64,000 nt of DNA, from assembly GCA_963665185.2 (NCBI GenBank), contig CAXXPO010000003.1, positions 124,001 to 188,000 of the forward strand. Direction: 5' to 3'. Positions within the stretch are counted from its first letter, which is position 1. Every line of letters starts with the position of its first letter. The DNA comes from G963665185 sp963665185 (GTDB taxonomy: Bacteria; Desulfobacterota; Desulfovibrionia; Desulfovibrionales; Desulfovibrionaceae). The notes under the pieces are model-generated. The model was not told the DNA's origin and did not search any database. It worked only from the letters and a program-made list of their open reading frames with translations. Made by a program: the position numbers and the translations under genes. This document shows, piece after piece, positions 36,870 through 45,895 of the stretch.

Positions 36870-36889
36870 TCAAGAGGTTTCCCCCTCGC
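36851..36889. promoter_or_regulatory. Long imperfect hairpin 34 bases upstream of valS
   Basis: GCGAGGGGG (36851-36859), AG, AACCTCTT pairs with AAGAGGTT, T, CCCCCTCGC (36881-36889): 17 pairs around a TC loop, with one small internal loop. It forms where the tandem array ends, in the last unit. Possible roles are ending upstream transcription or controlling valS. No T-box hallmarks were found. Confidence 0.55.
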
Positions 36890-36923
36890 CCCCTCTTCAC
36901 CGTCCACGCAAGGAGATGAATAT

Positions 36924-39581
36924 ATGGCAATCAAGGAACTGGCCAAAGGCTACGAACCCAGGGATGTCGAGGCCAAATGGCGCGAGCACTGGGAATCCGA
37001 CAACACGTTCTCGCCGGACATGGATTCCGAGGGTGAACCGTACTCCATTGTCATTCCTCCACCCAACGTCACGGGCGCGCTGCACATGGGCCACGCCCTG
37101 AACCTGACCCTGCAGGACATCATGTGCCGCTACAACCGGCAGAAGGGCAAGAAGGTCCTGTGGGTTCCGGGCACCGACCACGCGGGCATCGCCACCCAGA
37201 ACGTGGTGGAGCGCAAGCTGCTCAAGGACGGCATCACCCGAGAGGAACTGGGCCGGGAAAAATTTCTGGAGCACGTCTGGGAGTGGAAGCAGGAATACGG
37301 CGACCGCATCCTGAACCAGATCCGCCGCATGGGCGCCAGCGTGGACTGGACCCGCGAACGCTTCACCATGGACGACGGCCTGTCCAGGGCCGTGCGCGAA
37401 GTGTTCGTCAGCCTGTACGAACAGGGTCTTATCTACCGCGGCAAGTACATCATCAACTGGTGTCCCCGCTGCCACACCGCCCTGGCCGACGACGAAGTGG
37501 AATACGCTCCCAACAAGGGCATGCTCTACCACATCAAATATCCGCTGGAAGACGGTTCCGGTTCCCTGACCATTGCCACGGTCCGTCCGGAAACCATGCT
37601 CGGCGACACCGCCGTGGCCGTCCACCCGGAAGATGAACGCTACGTCGGCTTTGTGGGCAAGAACATCGTTCTGCCCATTGTGGGACGCAAAATCCCCGTG
37701 ATCGCCGACGCCTATGTTGACCGTGAATTCGGAACCGGTGCGCTGAAGATCACCCCTGCCCACGACATGAACGACTGGGAACTGGGCAAGAAATACGATC
37801 TGGAAGCCATCAGCGTCATCGACGACATGGGCCGCATGAACGAAAACGCGCCCGAACGCTACCAGGGCATGAGCGCGGACGACTGCCGCAAGGCCATTGT
37901 GGAGGAGCTGCGGGAATCCGGCGCGCTGGTCGCGGAAGAGGAATACGAAAACAAGATCACCCAGTGCTACCGCTGCAAAACCACCATCGAGCCGTTCGTG
38001 TCCGAGCAGTGGTTCGTTTCGGTCAAGCCGCTGGCGGAAAAGGCGCGCAAGGCCGTGGAGGACGGGCGCACCCACATTCTGCCCCAGCAATGGGAAAAAA
38101 CCTATTTCAACTGGCTGGACAACATCCGCGACTGGTGCATCTCGCGCCAATTGTGGTGGGGGCACCGCATCCCGGTGTGGTACTGTGACAAGTGCGGCAA
38201 GACCATTGTTTCGCGTACGGACATCACCACCTGCGAATGCGGCGCACCTCTGCGCCAGGACGAGGACGTGCTGGACACCTGGTTCTCCTCGGCCCTGTGG
38301 CCCTTCTCCACCATGGGCTGGCCCGAAAAGACCAGGGAGCTGGAAACCTTCTATCCCACCGGCCTGCTGGTCACCGGGTTCGACATCCTTTTCTTCTGGG
38401 TGGCCCGGATGATGATGATGGGGCTGGAATTCATGGACGAAGTGCCCTTCAGGGACGTCTACATCCATGCCCTGGTGCGCGACGAGGACGGCAAGAAGAT
38501 GTCCAAGTCCACGGGCAACGTCATCGACCCGCTGGAAATGATCGACAAGTACGGCTGCGACTCCCTGCGCTTCACCCTGACCTCGTTCGCCGCCATGGGC
38601 CGCGACATCAAGCTCTCGGAAGCGCGCATCGAAGGCTACCGCCACTTTGTGAACAAAATCTGGAACGCGGCCCGCTTCTCGCTGATGAACCTGCCCGAAG
38701 AAATGCCCGCCGTGGAGCTTGCCGAGGTGCGGGGGCTGCACCACAAATGGATGCTTTCGCGCCTGGAACAGCTCAAAAAGGACCAGGACGCGGCCATTTC
38801 CGGCTACCGCTTCAATGAAGTCGCCCAGAACATGTACTCCTTTATCTGGCACGAGTTCTGCGACTGGTACCTGGAACTGTGCAAGAACGACTTCAACGGA
38901 GATGACGAGCAGGCCAAGGCGCAGGCCCAGAAGGTTCTCTGGACCGTGCTCTCGGAAACCCTGACCCTGCTGCACCCGGTCATGCCCTTCGTAACCCAGG
39001 AAATATGGGACACGCTGCCCGGCATCGGCCGGGAAAATGCCGACCTGGCCCGGATGCCCTTTCCCGAAGCCCGTCCCCACCTGCACGATCCCGCTGCCGA
39101 GGAAAGCATGCAGCTCCTGCAGGAAGCCATAATGGCCGTGCGCAACATCCGCGGCGAACTCGGCATCAAGCCCAGCCTGCCCCTGAAGGTGCTGGTCAAG
39201 GCTCCGTCCACCCAGGCCAAGGACATTCTCGAGGCCAATGCCGACCAGATGTCGCGCCTGGCCCGCGTGGATGAAATGACCATCGCCCCGGACGTGAGCC
39301 CTCCCAGGGCCTCGGCCTCGGCAGTCATCCAGGGCAACGAACTCTACGTGCCCCTGGAGGGCGTGGTGGACTTTCAGGAGGAACTCGCGCGCCTGGACAA
39401 GGAGCTGACCAAAGTCACCAGGGAATGCGAGGTCGTCACCAAAAAGCTCAACAACGAAGGGTTTGTCAGCAACGCCCCCGACCACGTGGTGGCCGCGGAA
39501 CGCGACAAACTGACCACGCTCAGCGAAAAACGCGACAAACTCGACGCCCTGCGCCAGCGCATGGCCGACATGGTGGGATAG
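36924..39581 (+). CDS. valS: Valyl-tRNA synthetase
   Basis: 885 residues, normal length. It charges tRNA-Val. HMGH (residues 54-57, in NVTGALHMGHALN) and KMSKS (525-529) form the class I active site. An editing domain lies between, and the C-terminal coiled coil (EELARLDKELTKVTRECEVV) is typical of ValRS. AAGGAG precedes ATG 36924. A copy of the dispersed repeat begins one base after the stop. Confidence 0.97.
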   Translation: MAIKELAKGYEPRDVEAKWREHWESDNTFSPDMDSEGEPYSIVIPPPNVTGALHMGHALNLTLQDIMCRYNRQKGKKVLWVPGTDHAGIATQNVVERKLLKDGITREELGREKFLEHVWEWKQEYGDRILNQIRRMGASVDWTRERFTMDDGLSRAVREVFVSLYEQGLIYRGKYIINWCPRCHTALADDEVEYAPNKGMLYHIKYPLEDGSGSLTIATVRPETMLGDTAVAVHPEDERYVGFVGKNIVLPIVGRKIPVIADAYVDREFGTGALKITPAHDMNDWELGKKYDLEAISVIDDMGRMNENAPERYQGMSADDCRKAIVEELRESGALVAEEEYENKITQCYRCKTTIEPFVSEQWFVSVKPLAEKARKAVEDGRTHILPQQWEKTYFNWLDNIRDWCISRQLWWGHRIPVWYCDKCGKTIVSRTDITTCECGAPLRQDEDVLDTWFSSALWPFSTMGWPEKTRELETFYPTGLLVTGFDILFFWVARMMMMGLEFMDEVPFRDVYIHALVRDEDGKKMSKSTGNVIDPLEMIDKYGCDSLRFTLTSFAAMGRDIKLSEARIEGYRHFVNKIWNAARFSLMNLPEEMPAVELAEVRGLHHKWMLSRLEQLKKDQDAAISGYRFNEVAQNMYSFIWHEFCDWYLELCKNDFNGDDEQAKAQAQKVLWTVLSETLTLLHPVMPFVTQEIWDTLPGIGRENADLARMPFPEARPHLHDPAAEESMQLLQEAIMAVRNIRGELGIKPSLPLKVLVKAPSTQAKDILEANADQMSRLARVDEMTIAPDVSPPRASASAVIQGNELYVPLEGVVDFQEELARLDKELTKVTRECEVVTKKLNNEGFVSNAPDHVVAAERDKLTTLSEKRDKLDALRQRMADMVG

Positions 39582-39702
39582 CAGGCTGTTGCAAACGGGC
39601 CGTTGTCCGCGTTGCTGCGAACAGTTCAAACCCTGGCGTATAAAGAATACGCGGCGGTCCTGAACTTATCCGGCCTTGCCCGCCCGCATTTTGAACAGTC
39701 TG
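39582..39702 (-). repeat. Dispersed ~120-bp element, copy D (inverted)
   Basis: 121 bp bounded by CAGGCTGTT (39582-39590) and AACAGTCTG (39694-39702). Read on the minus strand it carries ACCGCCGCGTATTCTTTATA, CGCCAGGGTTTGAACTGTTC and CAGCAACGCGG, in the same order as copy B. The left end abuts the valS stop codon (TAG 39579-39581). Confidence 0.85.
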
Positions 39703-39748
39703 GAAACAGGCATGCATCCCCCGGCCACGCAGCAACGGTAAACGCAAT

Positions 39749-39790
39749 CAGGGCCGGAAAAACAGGCGAAGCTTGTTTTTTCCGGCCCTG
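39749..39790. terminator. Bidirectional terminator between valS and ABC gene
   Basis: CAGGGCCGGAAAAACA (39749-39764) pairs with TGTTTTTTCCGGCCCTG (39774-39790) with one bulged base. It serves two converging genes. Confidence 0.8.
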
Positions 39791-39828
39791 TTCGCGTCAA
39801 TGGACAGGCTGTTTGAAAAGTTGAAGGG

Positions 39829-41352
39829 TCAGGCCGGGCGTGGCCCCTTGAATACGATCCGTCCCTTGTCCAGAACCAGAAGATGGGAGCATTCCGCCGG
39901 AAGCTCATCCTGGTGATGCGTCACGTAGACAAGGCTGAACCCGTTGCCTGCCAGACGGCGCAACAGCGACAGCATATCCCGGCGCGAGGCCGGATCCAGG
40001 CCGGAAAGCGGTTCGTCCAGAAGCAGCAGCCGGTTCCCGGCGACCAGCGACCGGGCGATGAAGGCCTTGCGCAGTTGCCCGTGGGAAAGAGAGGACATGG
40101 AACAGGGCGCCATCTCCTCCATGCCGAGAAACCGCAACACCCGCAACGCCTCGTTCCTCTGGTCGTCGCCGGCCTCCTCGTACAGCCCTATGCTGCCGAA
40201 AAAACCGGAAAGCACAAGCTGCAGCACGCTCAGGTCGTATTCGTAAAGTGACTGGAGACGCTCGGAAACCAGCCCGACCCCGCGCCGCACCTCGACCACG
40301 TTTTGCAGGCCGCTGCGACCGAACCAGGCGACCCCGCCTCCGACATGCACCGGAAGGTCGCCGCACAGGACACGCAGAAGGGACGTCTTGCCCGCCCCGT
40401 TGCGCCCGGCCACGGCCCAGTTCTCGCCGTTGCGGATCTCCCAGTCGATATCCTTGAGAATCCGCTTGCCCCCGGCAACCACATTCACGCCGGAAAGCCG
40501 CACGAGGCTGCCGGGCGTCTCTTGGTGCGGACGGAAAGAAAGTGCCGGGCCGGACGTATTCGGATCGCAGGCCACGGCATCTGCGTCCCTGAAAAGTTCC
40601 GTTGCCACTTCAGCCCGCAGATCCTCGCTCTTTCCACGGAAGACCACTTCCCCTCCACGCAGCAACAGGCAATGCCGGACCACCGCCGGCACCTGCTCCA
40701 AACGATGGGCCGCGCAGACAATGGTGGTCATGGATGCGGCCCGTTCAACGGCCGACAGCATCGCCGGCAATGCCTGAGCATCCAGACCGTCCATGCACTC
40801 GTCCAAGACCAGCACCTCCGGGCGGACCACCAGGGCGCGGGCCAGCAGAATCGTGCGCAGTTCGCCCGTGGACATGTGCTCCACCGGACAGTCGGCCAGC
40901 CGCGAGGCATTCAATTGTTCCAGTATGGCGTCCGCCGCCTTTTGCTGGCCGGCTGTCGGCGTTTCGTACAAGAGCTGGGTATCAAAGAAGCCCGACAGGA
41001 CGACCTCGAGTCCGTCGATCTTCCAGGCCTGCCGGGCGTACCGCGCCTGAAGCTCCGGAGAAACCAGCCCGATGCGCTGCCGCAACCCCAGAGGGGAATC
41101 TACGGGGTCGCCCTCGAAACAATATTCGCGCACGCCTCCCGCATCGGGCGGCAGATCGCCCCGCAAAACACGCAGAAAAGTCGATTTCCCGGCACCGTTG
41201 CGTCCGTAGACAGCCAGGTGCGCGCCACGATGCAAGGTGCACCGCACGCGGTGCAGGAGATGTCTTCCTCCTCGCGTGACGCTCACGTTTTCCAGCCGGA
41301 TCAGGGGAAATTCCCGGGAGCACCCAAAAGAAAATTCTGCCGTATTGTTCAT
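39829..41352 (-). CDS. Double ABC ATPase, ModF-like
   Basis: About 507 residues, two ABC modules. Walker A motifs are GRNGAGKST and GRNGAGKTS; signatures are MSTGELRTILLARAL and LSHGQLRKAFIARSL. Walker B sites VLVLDECMDGLD and LLLLDEPLSGLD are intact. No membrane segments, so it is either soluble or part of a complex. Architecture and segments match ModF (PhrA-type), tied to molybdenum metabolism in some species. A Mo/W enzyme lies in this window at 50867, but the link is only inferred. Start ATG 41352 is chosen; an earlier in-frame ATG at 41388 is possible. Confidence 0.8.
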   Translation of the reverse strand: MNNTAEFSFGCSREFPLIRLENVSVTRGGRHLLHRVRCTLHRGAHLAVYGRNGAGKSTFLRVLRGDLPPDAGGVREYCFEGDPVDSPLGLRQRIGLVSPELQARYARQAWKIDGLEVVLSGFFDTQLLYETPTAGQQKAADAILEQLNASRLADCPVEHMSTGELRTILLARALVVRPEVLVLDECMDGLDAQALPAMLSAVERAASMTTIVCAAHRLEQVPAVVRHCLLLRGGEVVFRGKSEDLRAEVATELFRDADAVACDPNTSGPALSFRPHQETPGSLVRLSGVNVVAGGKRILKDIDWEIRNGENWAVAGRNGAGKTSLLRVLCGDLPVHVGGGVAWFGRSGLQNVVEVRRGVGLVSERLQSLYEYDLSVLQLVLSGFFGSIGLYEEAGDDQRNEALRVLRFLGMEEMAPCSMSSLSHGQLRKAFIARSLVAGNRLLLLDEPLSGLDPASRRDMLSLLRRLAGNGFSLVYVTHHQDELPAECSHLLVLDKGRIVFKGPRPA

Positions 41353-41440
41353 GGCCTTTTCTCTACACCTGGCGGAACCCCCGGACAAGGGGAAGAAGCC
41401 CTTGCCCGAAAGCGGCGTGCAGTGCGGAATTGCAGCGGGG

Positions 41441-41468
41441 CTGACATTTTCTGGAAAAACGCTATACT
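41441..41468 (+). promoter_or_regulatory. Sigma-70 promoter of nrdJ
   Basis: CTGACA (41441-41446), 16 bases, TATACT (41463-41468). It lies 54 bases before the nrdJ ATG. The region does not show a cobalamin riboswitch that I can recognise. Confidence 0.7.
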
Positions 41469-41521
41469 GGCGTCCACCCCACTCAAGAGTAAAAAATACG
41501 ATTTAGGAGCGATTGCCAACA

Positions 41522-43756
41522 ATGACCTTACTTCCCCCTTCCGATCTCCCCGAACCACAGATGTTGCCCAATGCCGAAATAGTTTTGAAAAAGCGCTATC
41601 TGCGCAAGGACAAAAGCGGCAACCCGACGGAATCCATAAAGGAAATGTACTGGCGCGTGGCCTCGGCCGTGGCGGCGGAAGAAAAAAAATACAAGGACTC
41701 GTCGTGCACGGACAACGCCCTGGCACGTGAATTCTACGACCTGATGACCCAGGGGCGGTTTCTGCCCAACTCGCCTACCTTGATGAACGCGGGCACGGAG
41801 CTGGGCCAGCTGGCCGCATGCTTCGTACTGCCCGTGGAAGATTCCATGGACGGCATTTTCGACGCGGTGAAAAACGCAGCCATGATCCACAAGTCCGGCG
41901 GGGGCACGGGATTCTCCTTTTCCCGGCTGCGTCCCGAGGGCGCCAGGGTCGGCTCCACGGGCGGCGTGGCTTCGGGACCGATATCGTTCATGAAGATATT
42001 CAATACCGCCACGGAGCAGGTCAAACAGGGCGGAACCCGGCGCGGCGCGAACATGGGCATCCTCCGGGTCGACCACCCGGACATCCTCAAGTTCATCAGC
42101 GCCAAGAAGCGCGAAAGCGAGCTGAACAACTTCAATATTTCCGTGGCCCTGACCGAAGGATTCATGAAGGCCGTGGAGGAAGGCGCAGAGTACGACCTTG
42201 TCGCCCCGCACACGGGCGAACCACGGGGCAGGCTGAACGCCCGCGAAGTCTTCAACCTGCTGGTCCAGAACGCCTGGGAATCGGGCGATCCGGGCATTGT
42301 CTTCCTGGACCGCATCAACCGCGACAACCCCACGCCCAAGCAGGGGGACATCGAATCCACCAACCCCTGCGGCGAACAGCCCCTGCTGCCGTACGAAGCC
42401 TGCAACCTCGGGTCCATCAACCTTTCCCATCTGTACAATCCCGAAGCCAAGGACCGCCTGGACTGGGAAGAACTGGCCCGCGTGGTCCACCTGGCCGTGC
42501 GTTTTCTGGACAACGTGATCGACGCCTCGCGCTATCCCCTGGACCGCATCGCCGAAACCGTGCGCACCAACCGCAAGATCGGCCTGGGCGTGATGGGCTG
42601 GGCCGACCTTCTGTTCCGGCTGGCCATTCCGTACAACAGCCAGGAAGCCCTGAACCTGGGCGAGCGGCTCATGAAATTCATCCAGGCCGAATCAAAAAGC
42701 GCCTCAAAGATGCTGGCCGGGGAACGGGGCGCGTTTCCCGCCTATGGGGAGTCGGTCTTCGCCGGCCGCAATCTGGGACCGTACCGCAACGCCACCACCA
42801 CGACCATCGCCCCCACGGGCACCCTGTCCATTCTTGCCGGGTGTTCTTCGGGCATTGAGCCGGTCTTCGCCCTGAGCTTCACCCGCAACGTCATGGACGG
42901 CGCGGAACTGGTGGAAACCAACCCCCATTTCGAGGCCGCGCTCAAGGACGCACAGTCCCTGAGCAAGGTTCTGCTGGACGAGGTCGCCCAAAAAGGCAGC
43001 GTGCAGCATCTGAAGCATCTTCCCGAAACACTGCGCCGGGTCTTTGTGACCTCGCACGACATGGAACCGGCCTGGCACCTTAAAATGCAGGCAGCATTCC
43101 AGAAACACACGGACAACGCCGTCTCCAAAACCGTGAACCTGTCCCACGCCGCCACGGTGGAGGACATCCGCAGCATCTACTGGATGGCCTATGAACTGGG
43201 CTGCAAGGGCGTGACCGTGTACCGGGACGGATGCAAATCGTCCCAGGTGCTGTGCACGGGCGACGCTCAGGACAAGAAAAGGGGAAAGGACGGGGAAAAG
43301 ACCGTCCGCGAACGCCCGGACGTGGTCTACGGCTTCACCCAGAAGGTCCGCACCGGACTGGGCGACCTCTACCTGACCGTGAACGAGGAAAACGGACGTC
43401 CGTTCGAGGTTTTCGCCACCATCGGCAAGTCGGGGCACTCCATCACGGCCAAGGCCGAGGCCATCGGACGCTTGGTCTCCCTGGCCTTTCGATCCGGCGT
43501 GCACCCCCGTGAAGTTGTGGCGCAACTGGAGGGCATTGGCGGCGAGCATCCCGTGTTCCGCGAAAAGGGCCTGCTCAAGTCCATCCCCGATGCCGTGGCC
43601 TGGGTGCTGCGCAGCCGCTACCTGAACGACTCGCCCGTTACCCACTCCGAAACGAACGGCCTTGTCCGTCCGGCCTGCCCGGAATGCGGCGCAACCCTCA
43701 TTTTCGAGGAAGGCTGCCACATCTGCAAGGATTGCGGTTTTACAAAATGCGGCTGA
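41522..43756 (+). CDS. nrdJ: Adenosylcobalamin-dependent ribonucleotide reductase (class II)
   Basis: 744 residues. The enzyme reduces ribonucleotides to deoxyribonucleotides with B12 and without oxygen. Active-site segments: TNPCGEQPLLPYEACNLGSI (thiyl-radical Cys and partner), the loop YRNATTTTIAPTGTLSILAG and SGGGTGFSFSRLRPEG. Cys at the C-terminus (CPECGATLIFEEGCHICKDC) would be the redox/zinc finger. ATG 41522 is used with AGGAG 12 bases upstream; an upstream TTG at 41513 fits the spacing better and is possible. Confidence 0.94.
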   Translation: MTLLPPSDLPEPQMLPNAEIVLKKRYLRKDKSGNPTESIKEMYWRVASAVAAEEKKYKDSSCTDNALAREFYDLMTQGRFLPNSPTLMNAGTELGQLAACFVLPVEDSMDGIFDAVKNAAMIHKSGGGTGFSFSRLRPEGARVGSTGGVASGPISFMKIFNTATEQVKQGGTRRGANMGILRVDHPDILKFISAKKRESELNNFNISVALTEGFMKAVEEGAEYDLVAPHTGEPRGRLNAREVFNLLVQNAWESGDPGIVFLDRINRDNPTPKQGDIESTNPCGEQPLLPYEACNLGSINLSHLYNPEAKDRLDWEELARVVHLAVRFLDNVIDASRYPLDRIAETVRTNRKIGLGVMGWADLLFRLAIPYNSQEALNLGERLMKFIQAESKSASKMLAGERGAFPAYGESVFAGRNLGPYRNATTTTIAPTGTLSILAGCSSGIEPVFALSFTRNVMDGAELVETNPHFEAALKDAQSLSKVLLDEVAQKGSVQHLKHLPETLRRVFVTSHDMEPAWHLKMQAAFQKHTDNAVSKTVNLSHAATVEDIRSIYWMAYELGCKGVTVYRDGCKSSQVLCTGDAQDKKRGKDGEKTVRERPDVVYGFTQKVRTGLGDLYLTVNEENGRPFEVFATIGKSGHSITAKAEAIGRLVSLAFRSGVHPREVVAQLEGIGGEHPVFREKGLLKSIPDAVAWVLRSRYLNDSPVTHSETNGLVRPACPECGATLIFEEGCHICKDCGFTKCG

Positions 43757-43878
43757 TGCCGCACCGCATGCGACCATGTCTGTGCGCCACGCCGCCGACC
43801 ACGGCGTGAGCGCACGGAAACAGGGTTTTCCGTGAAGCGGTCCTTCCGTAGACAACGCGGTTGCAGAAGAACGACAAG

Positions 43879-43916
43879 CCGCCGGAGAGTCCGCATGGAG
43901 TTTCCGGCGGTTTTTT
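43879..43916 (+). terminator. Intrinsic terminator after nrdJ
   Basis: CCGCCGGA (43879-43886) pairs with TCCGGCGG (43903-43910), 16-base loop, followed by six T. It lies 122 bases after the stop. Confidence 0.8.
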
Positions 43917-43947
43917 CATGCACCGGAAAGGTGGACGAAAAAGACAC

Positions 43948-43976
43948 TTGACATTGATAACAATTATCAATACCAG
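43948..43976 (+). promoter_or_regulatory. Promoter with Fur-box-like palindrome
   Basis: ATTGATAA (43953-43960), CAA, TTATCAAT (43964-43971) is a perfect palindrome close to the Fur consensus GATAATGATAATCATTATC. It overlaps a TTGACA -35 box at 43948-43953. The next gene starts 44 bases later. Iron control of the methyltransferase gene is inferred. Confidence 0.6.
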
Positions 43977-44014
43977 AAGGCAGCGTATCCACACAATCCG
44001 TCAAAGGAGATACC

Positions 44015-44834
44015 ATGCCTTCAAATCAGCCATTTCTGCAAGACGCTGTTTCCGATACATTGCTCATCCCCCCTGGCCATGCGTTACCACGAGTCGACAC
44101 ATCCCCGGCCGATCCTGTCCGACCCCATGGCCAAGACAATCATCGACCGCCTGGGCTGCGATGTCTCACGCTTTCAGGGAAAACGGCTGACGCAGGTGGG
44201 AGTGTCCGTGCGTGGGCGCTATTTCGACGGTCTGGTCCGGGACTTTGTCCGCCGCCACGACGACCCGGTCGTCGTGGCCCTGGGATGCGGCCTGGACACC
44301 CGTTTCCAGCGTGTGGACACGGGCAAGGGAACATTCTACGAACTCGACCTTCCCGAAGTCATCGAACTGCGCGAGCCTCTCATCCCCTCGTCCGAGCGCA
44401 ATCCATCCATCGCCATGTCCATGTTCGACGAGGGCTGGATGGATGCCGTGCGCATGCGCCATCCGGAAAGCCCGGTCTGCATCGTGGCGGAAGGCGTGTT
44501 CCTGTATTTCGACGAAGCCCCCATCCGGGAACTCGTTCTCTCCATGGTGCGGAAACTCTCCCCCGCGGAACTCATCTTCGATGCCTGCTCTTCCTGGGCC
44601 TGCCGCAACAGCCACAGGCACGAAACCGTCAAGGACACGCGCGCCACCTTCAAATGGGGACTGGACGACGACAAACAACTCGAGACATGGTCTCCCCGGC
44701 TCCGCCTCAAAAACTCCCAGCGGTACATGACCCAGGAGAAAAGGCGCTGGGGGCTCATGGGCATCCTTGGCCGCCATATTCCGAGGTATGCGAACCATTC
44801 CCGCATGCTCCACTACGAAGTCCTTCCCGAGTAG
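44015..44834 (+). pseudogene. Leucine-carboxyl-methyltransferase-family SAM methyltransferase, one frameshift
   Basis: About 272 residues after correction. Motif I is VVVALGCGLDTRF; YELDLPEVIELR and VCIVAEGVFLYFDEAP follow the LCM/TcmP family. The true start (ATG 44015, AAGGAG upstream) reads PSNQPFLQDAVSDTLLIP, then breaks in CCCCCC 44068-44073. Dropping one C joins it to LAMRYHESTHPRPILSDPMA, the standard N-terminus. The frame also opens at ATG 44079, but without the family's N-terminal helix. A Fur-like site lies upstream. Substrate unknown; metallophore or other O-methylation is possible. Confidence 0.8.
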
Positions 44835-44840
44835 CCCCGT

Positions 44841-44893
44841 CGATTTCCGGCCGGAAAAGCACTGCTTCCTTCTCCGGTCCCGGCCGGAAATCG
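44841..44893. terminator. Inverted repeat after the methyltransferase gene
   Basis: CGATTTCCGGCCGG (44841-44854) pairs with CCGGCCGGAAATCG (44880-44893) across a 25-base loop. It starts six bases after the stop and ends 38 bases before trmJ. No T-run; it may also affect trmJ leader structure. Confidence 0.5.
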
Positions 44894-44931
44894 CATTTAC
44901 AATCACGCCGGGCTTGGCTATTGCCCTGCGC

Positions 44932-45663
44932 ATGGACATGAACATCTCCGTGGTCCTGGTAAGGACCAAATATCCAGAAAATATCGGTTCCGTGGCCCGC
45001 GCCTGCCTGAACATGGGCGTTTCCGACATCATCCTGGTGGACCCGCAAAACTACGACCAGGAAAAGGCTGCCCCCCTGGCCACGGTCCACGCCAAGCATA
45101 TCCTTCAGTCCGCCACCATCATGCCGGACCTGAACACCGCCCTGGCGGACTTCCAGTCCACCTACGGAACCACCGCCCGCATGGGCGGCTGGCGAAAGGC
45201 CGTGCTCACCCCGGACAAGGCCGCTCGGGAAATGGCGGAAAAGCTGGCCTCGGGTGAACGCATCGCCCTGGTCTTCGGACCGGAAGACAAAGGCCTGACC
45301 AACGAGGAAACCACCATCTGCGGGCGGCTTGTCAACATCCCCACCGCTCCGGAGGGAACCTCGCTCAACCTCTCGCAGGCCGTGCTCATCCTGCTCTACG
45401 AAGCCTTCCGCGCCCGGCACGGCCACCACCTTGACGCCGAGAGTCAGATGACATCGCGCCAGGCCACGCACAAGGAGCAGGAAGCCCTGTTCGCCTCCAT
45501 CCAGGAGGCCCTCATCGCCATCGATTTTCTCAAGGACGACAATCCCTCCTATTGGATGCTGCCTGTGCGTCGTTTTTTTCAGAATTTTTCGCTTAAACGC
45601 CACGAATTCAATCTGCTCATGGGAATCTGCCATCAGATAAAATGGCTGGCCGGGAAAAAGTGA
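44932..45663 (+). CDS. trmJ: TrmJ-like tRNA/rRNA 2'-O-methyltransferase (SpoU/TrmH fold)
   Basis: 243 residues. ISVVLVRTKYPENIGSVARA is motif 1 of the SPOUT family; ALVFGPEDKGLTNEE and APEGTSLNLSQAVLILLYEA are motifs 2 and 3, and the Ser/Gly knot is visible. TrmJ methylates the ribose of position 32 in tRNA. Either ATG 44932 or ATG 44938 may be used; no good ribosome-binding site is seen. The C-terminal helical tail matches TrmJ length. Confidence 0.9.
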   Translation: MDMNISVVLVRTKYPENIGSVARACLNMGVSDIILVDPQNYDQEKAAPLATVHAKHILQSATIMPDLNTALADFQSTYGTTARMGGWRKAVLTPDKAAREMAEKLASGERIALVFGPEDKGLTNEETTICGRLVNIPTAPEGTSLNLSQAVLILLYEAFRARHGHHLDAESQMTSRQATHKEQEALFASIQEALIAIDFLKDDNPSYWMLPVRRFFQNFSLKRHEFNLLMGICHQIKWLAGKK

Positions 45664-45726
45664 TGGGATGGGGGCGCACCCCCCATCCCCCGCCGGGGAC
45701 CATGATGCTCCCCGGCCCCCTGCGGT

Positions 45727-45783
45727 TTTTCTCACAATAAACGGGCGCGGAACAAAGTTCCGCGCCCGTTTATTGTGAGAAAA
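45727..45783. terminator. 27-bp perfect hairpin after trmJ
   Basis: Arms 45727-45753 and 45757-45783, loop AAA. Arm ends read TTTTCTCACAATAAACGGG and CCCGTTTATTGTGAGAAAA. Terminator of trmJ without a downstream T-run. Notably longer than a usual terminator. Confidence 0.75.
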
Positions 45784-45895
45784 TGCCGGGAAAGAAGGGC
45801 AAAAGCGAAATGCGAGCCTTTCTTCACCGACATTTGGCGAGGTTGCTTAGAAAGAAACAAAGGGCAGGTTCCTCTCCTCGCAACAAGCACAAGCT

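Noticed and set aside
36851..36923. T-box or other tRNA-sensing leader before valS.
   Set aside because: A long hairpin is present but no T-box sequence or specifier-loop layout was found.
36191..36930. Minus-strand open frames with repeated peptide segments (about 80-180 codons) in the tandem array.
   Set aside because: They arise from the 200-bp repeat, whose period is not a multiple of three; frames shift between units and there is no ribosome-binding site.
36897..39629. Long minus-strand open frame opposite valS (about 910 codons).
   Set aside because: valS is certain; the antisense product is low-complexity Gly/His/Val-rich with no recognisable domain.
41353..41521. Cobalamin riboswitch before the B12-dependent reductase.
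   Set aside because: No B12-box or matching stem arrangement was found; an ordinary promoter is present.
44079..44834. Start of the methyltransferase at ATG 44079.
   Set aside because: The family N-terminus (VSDTLLIP) and a strong ribosome-binding site lie upstream in the other frame, so a frameshift is the better explanation.
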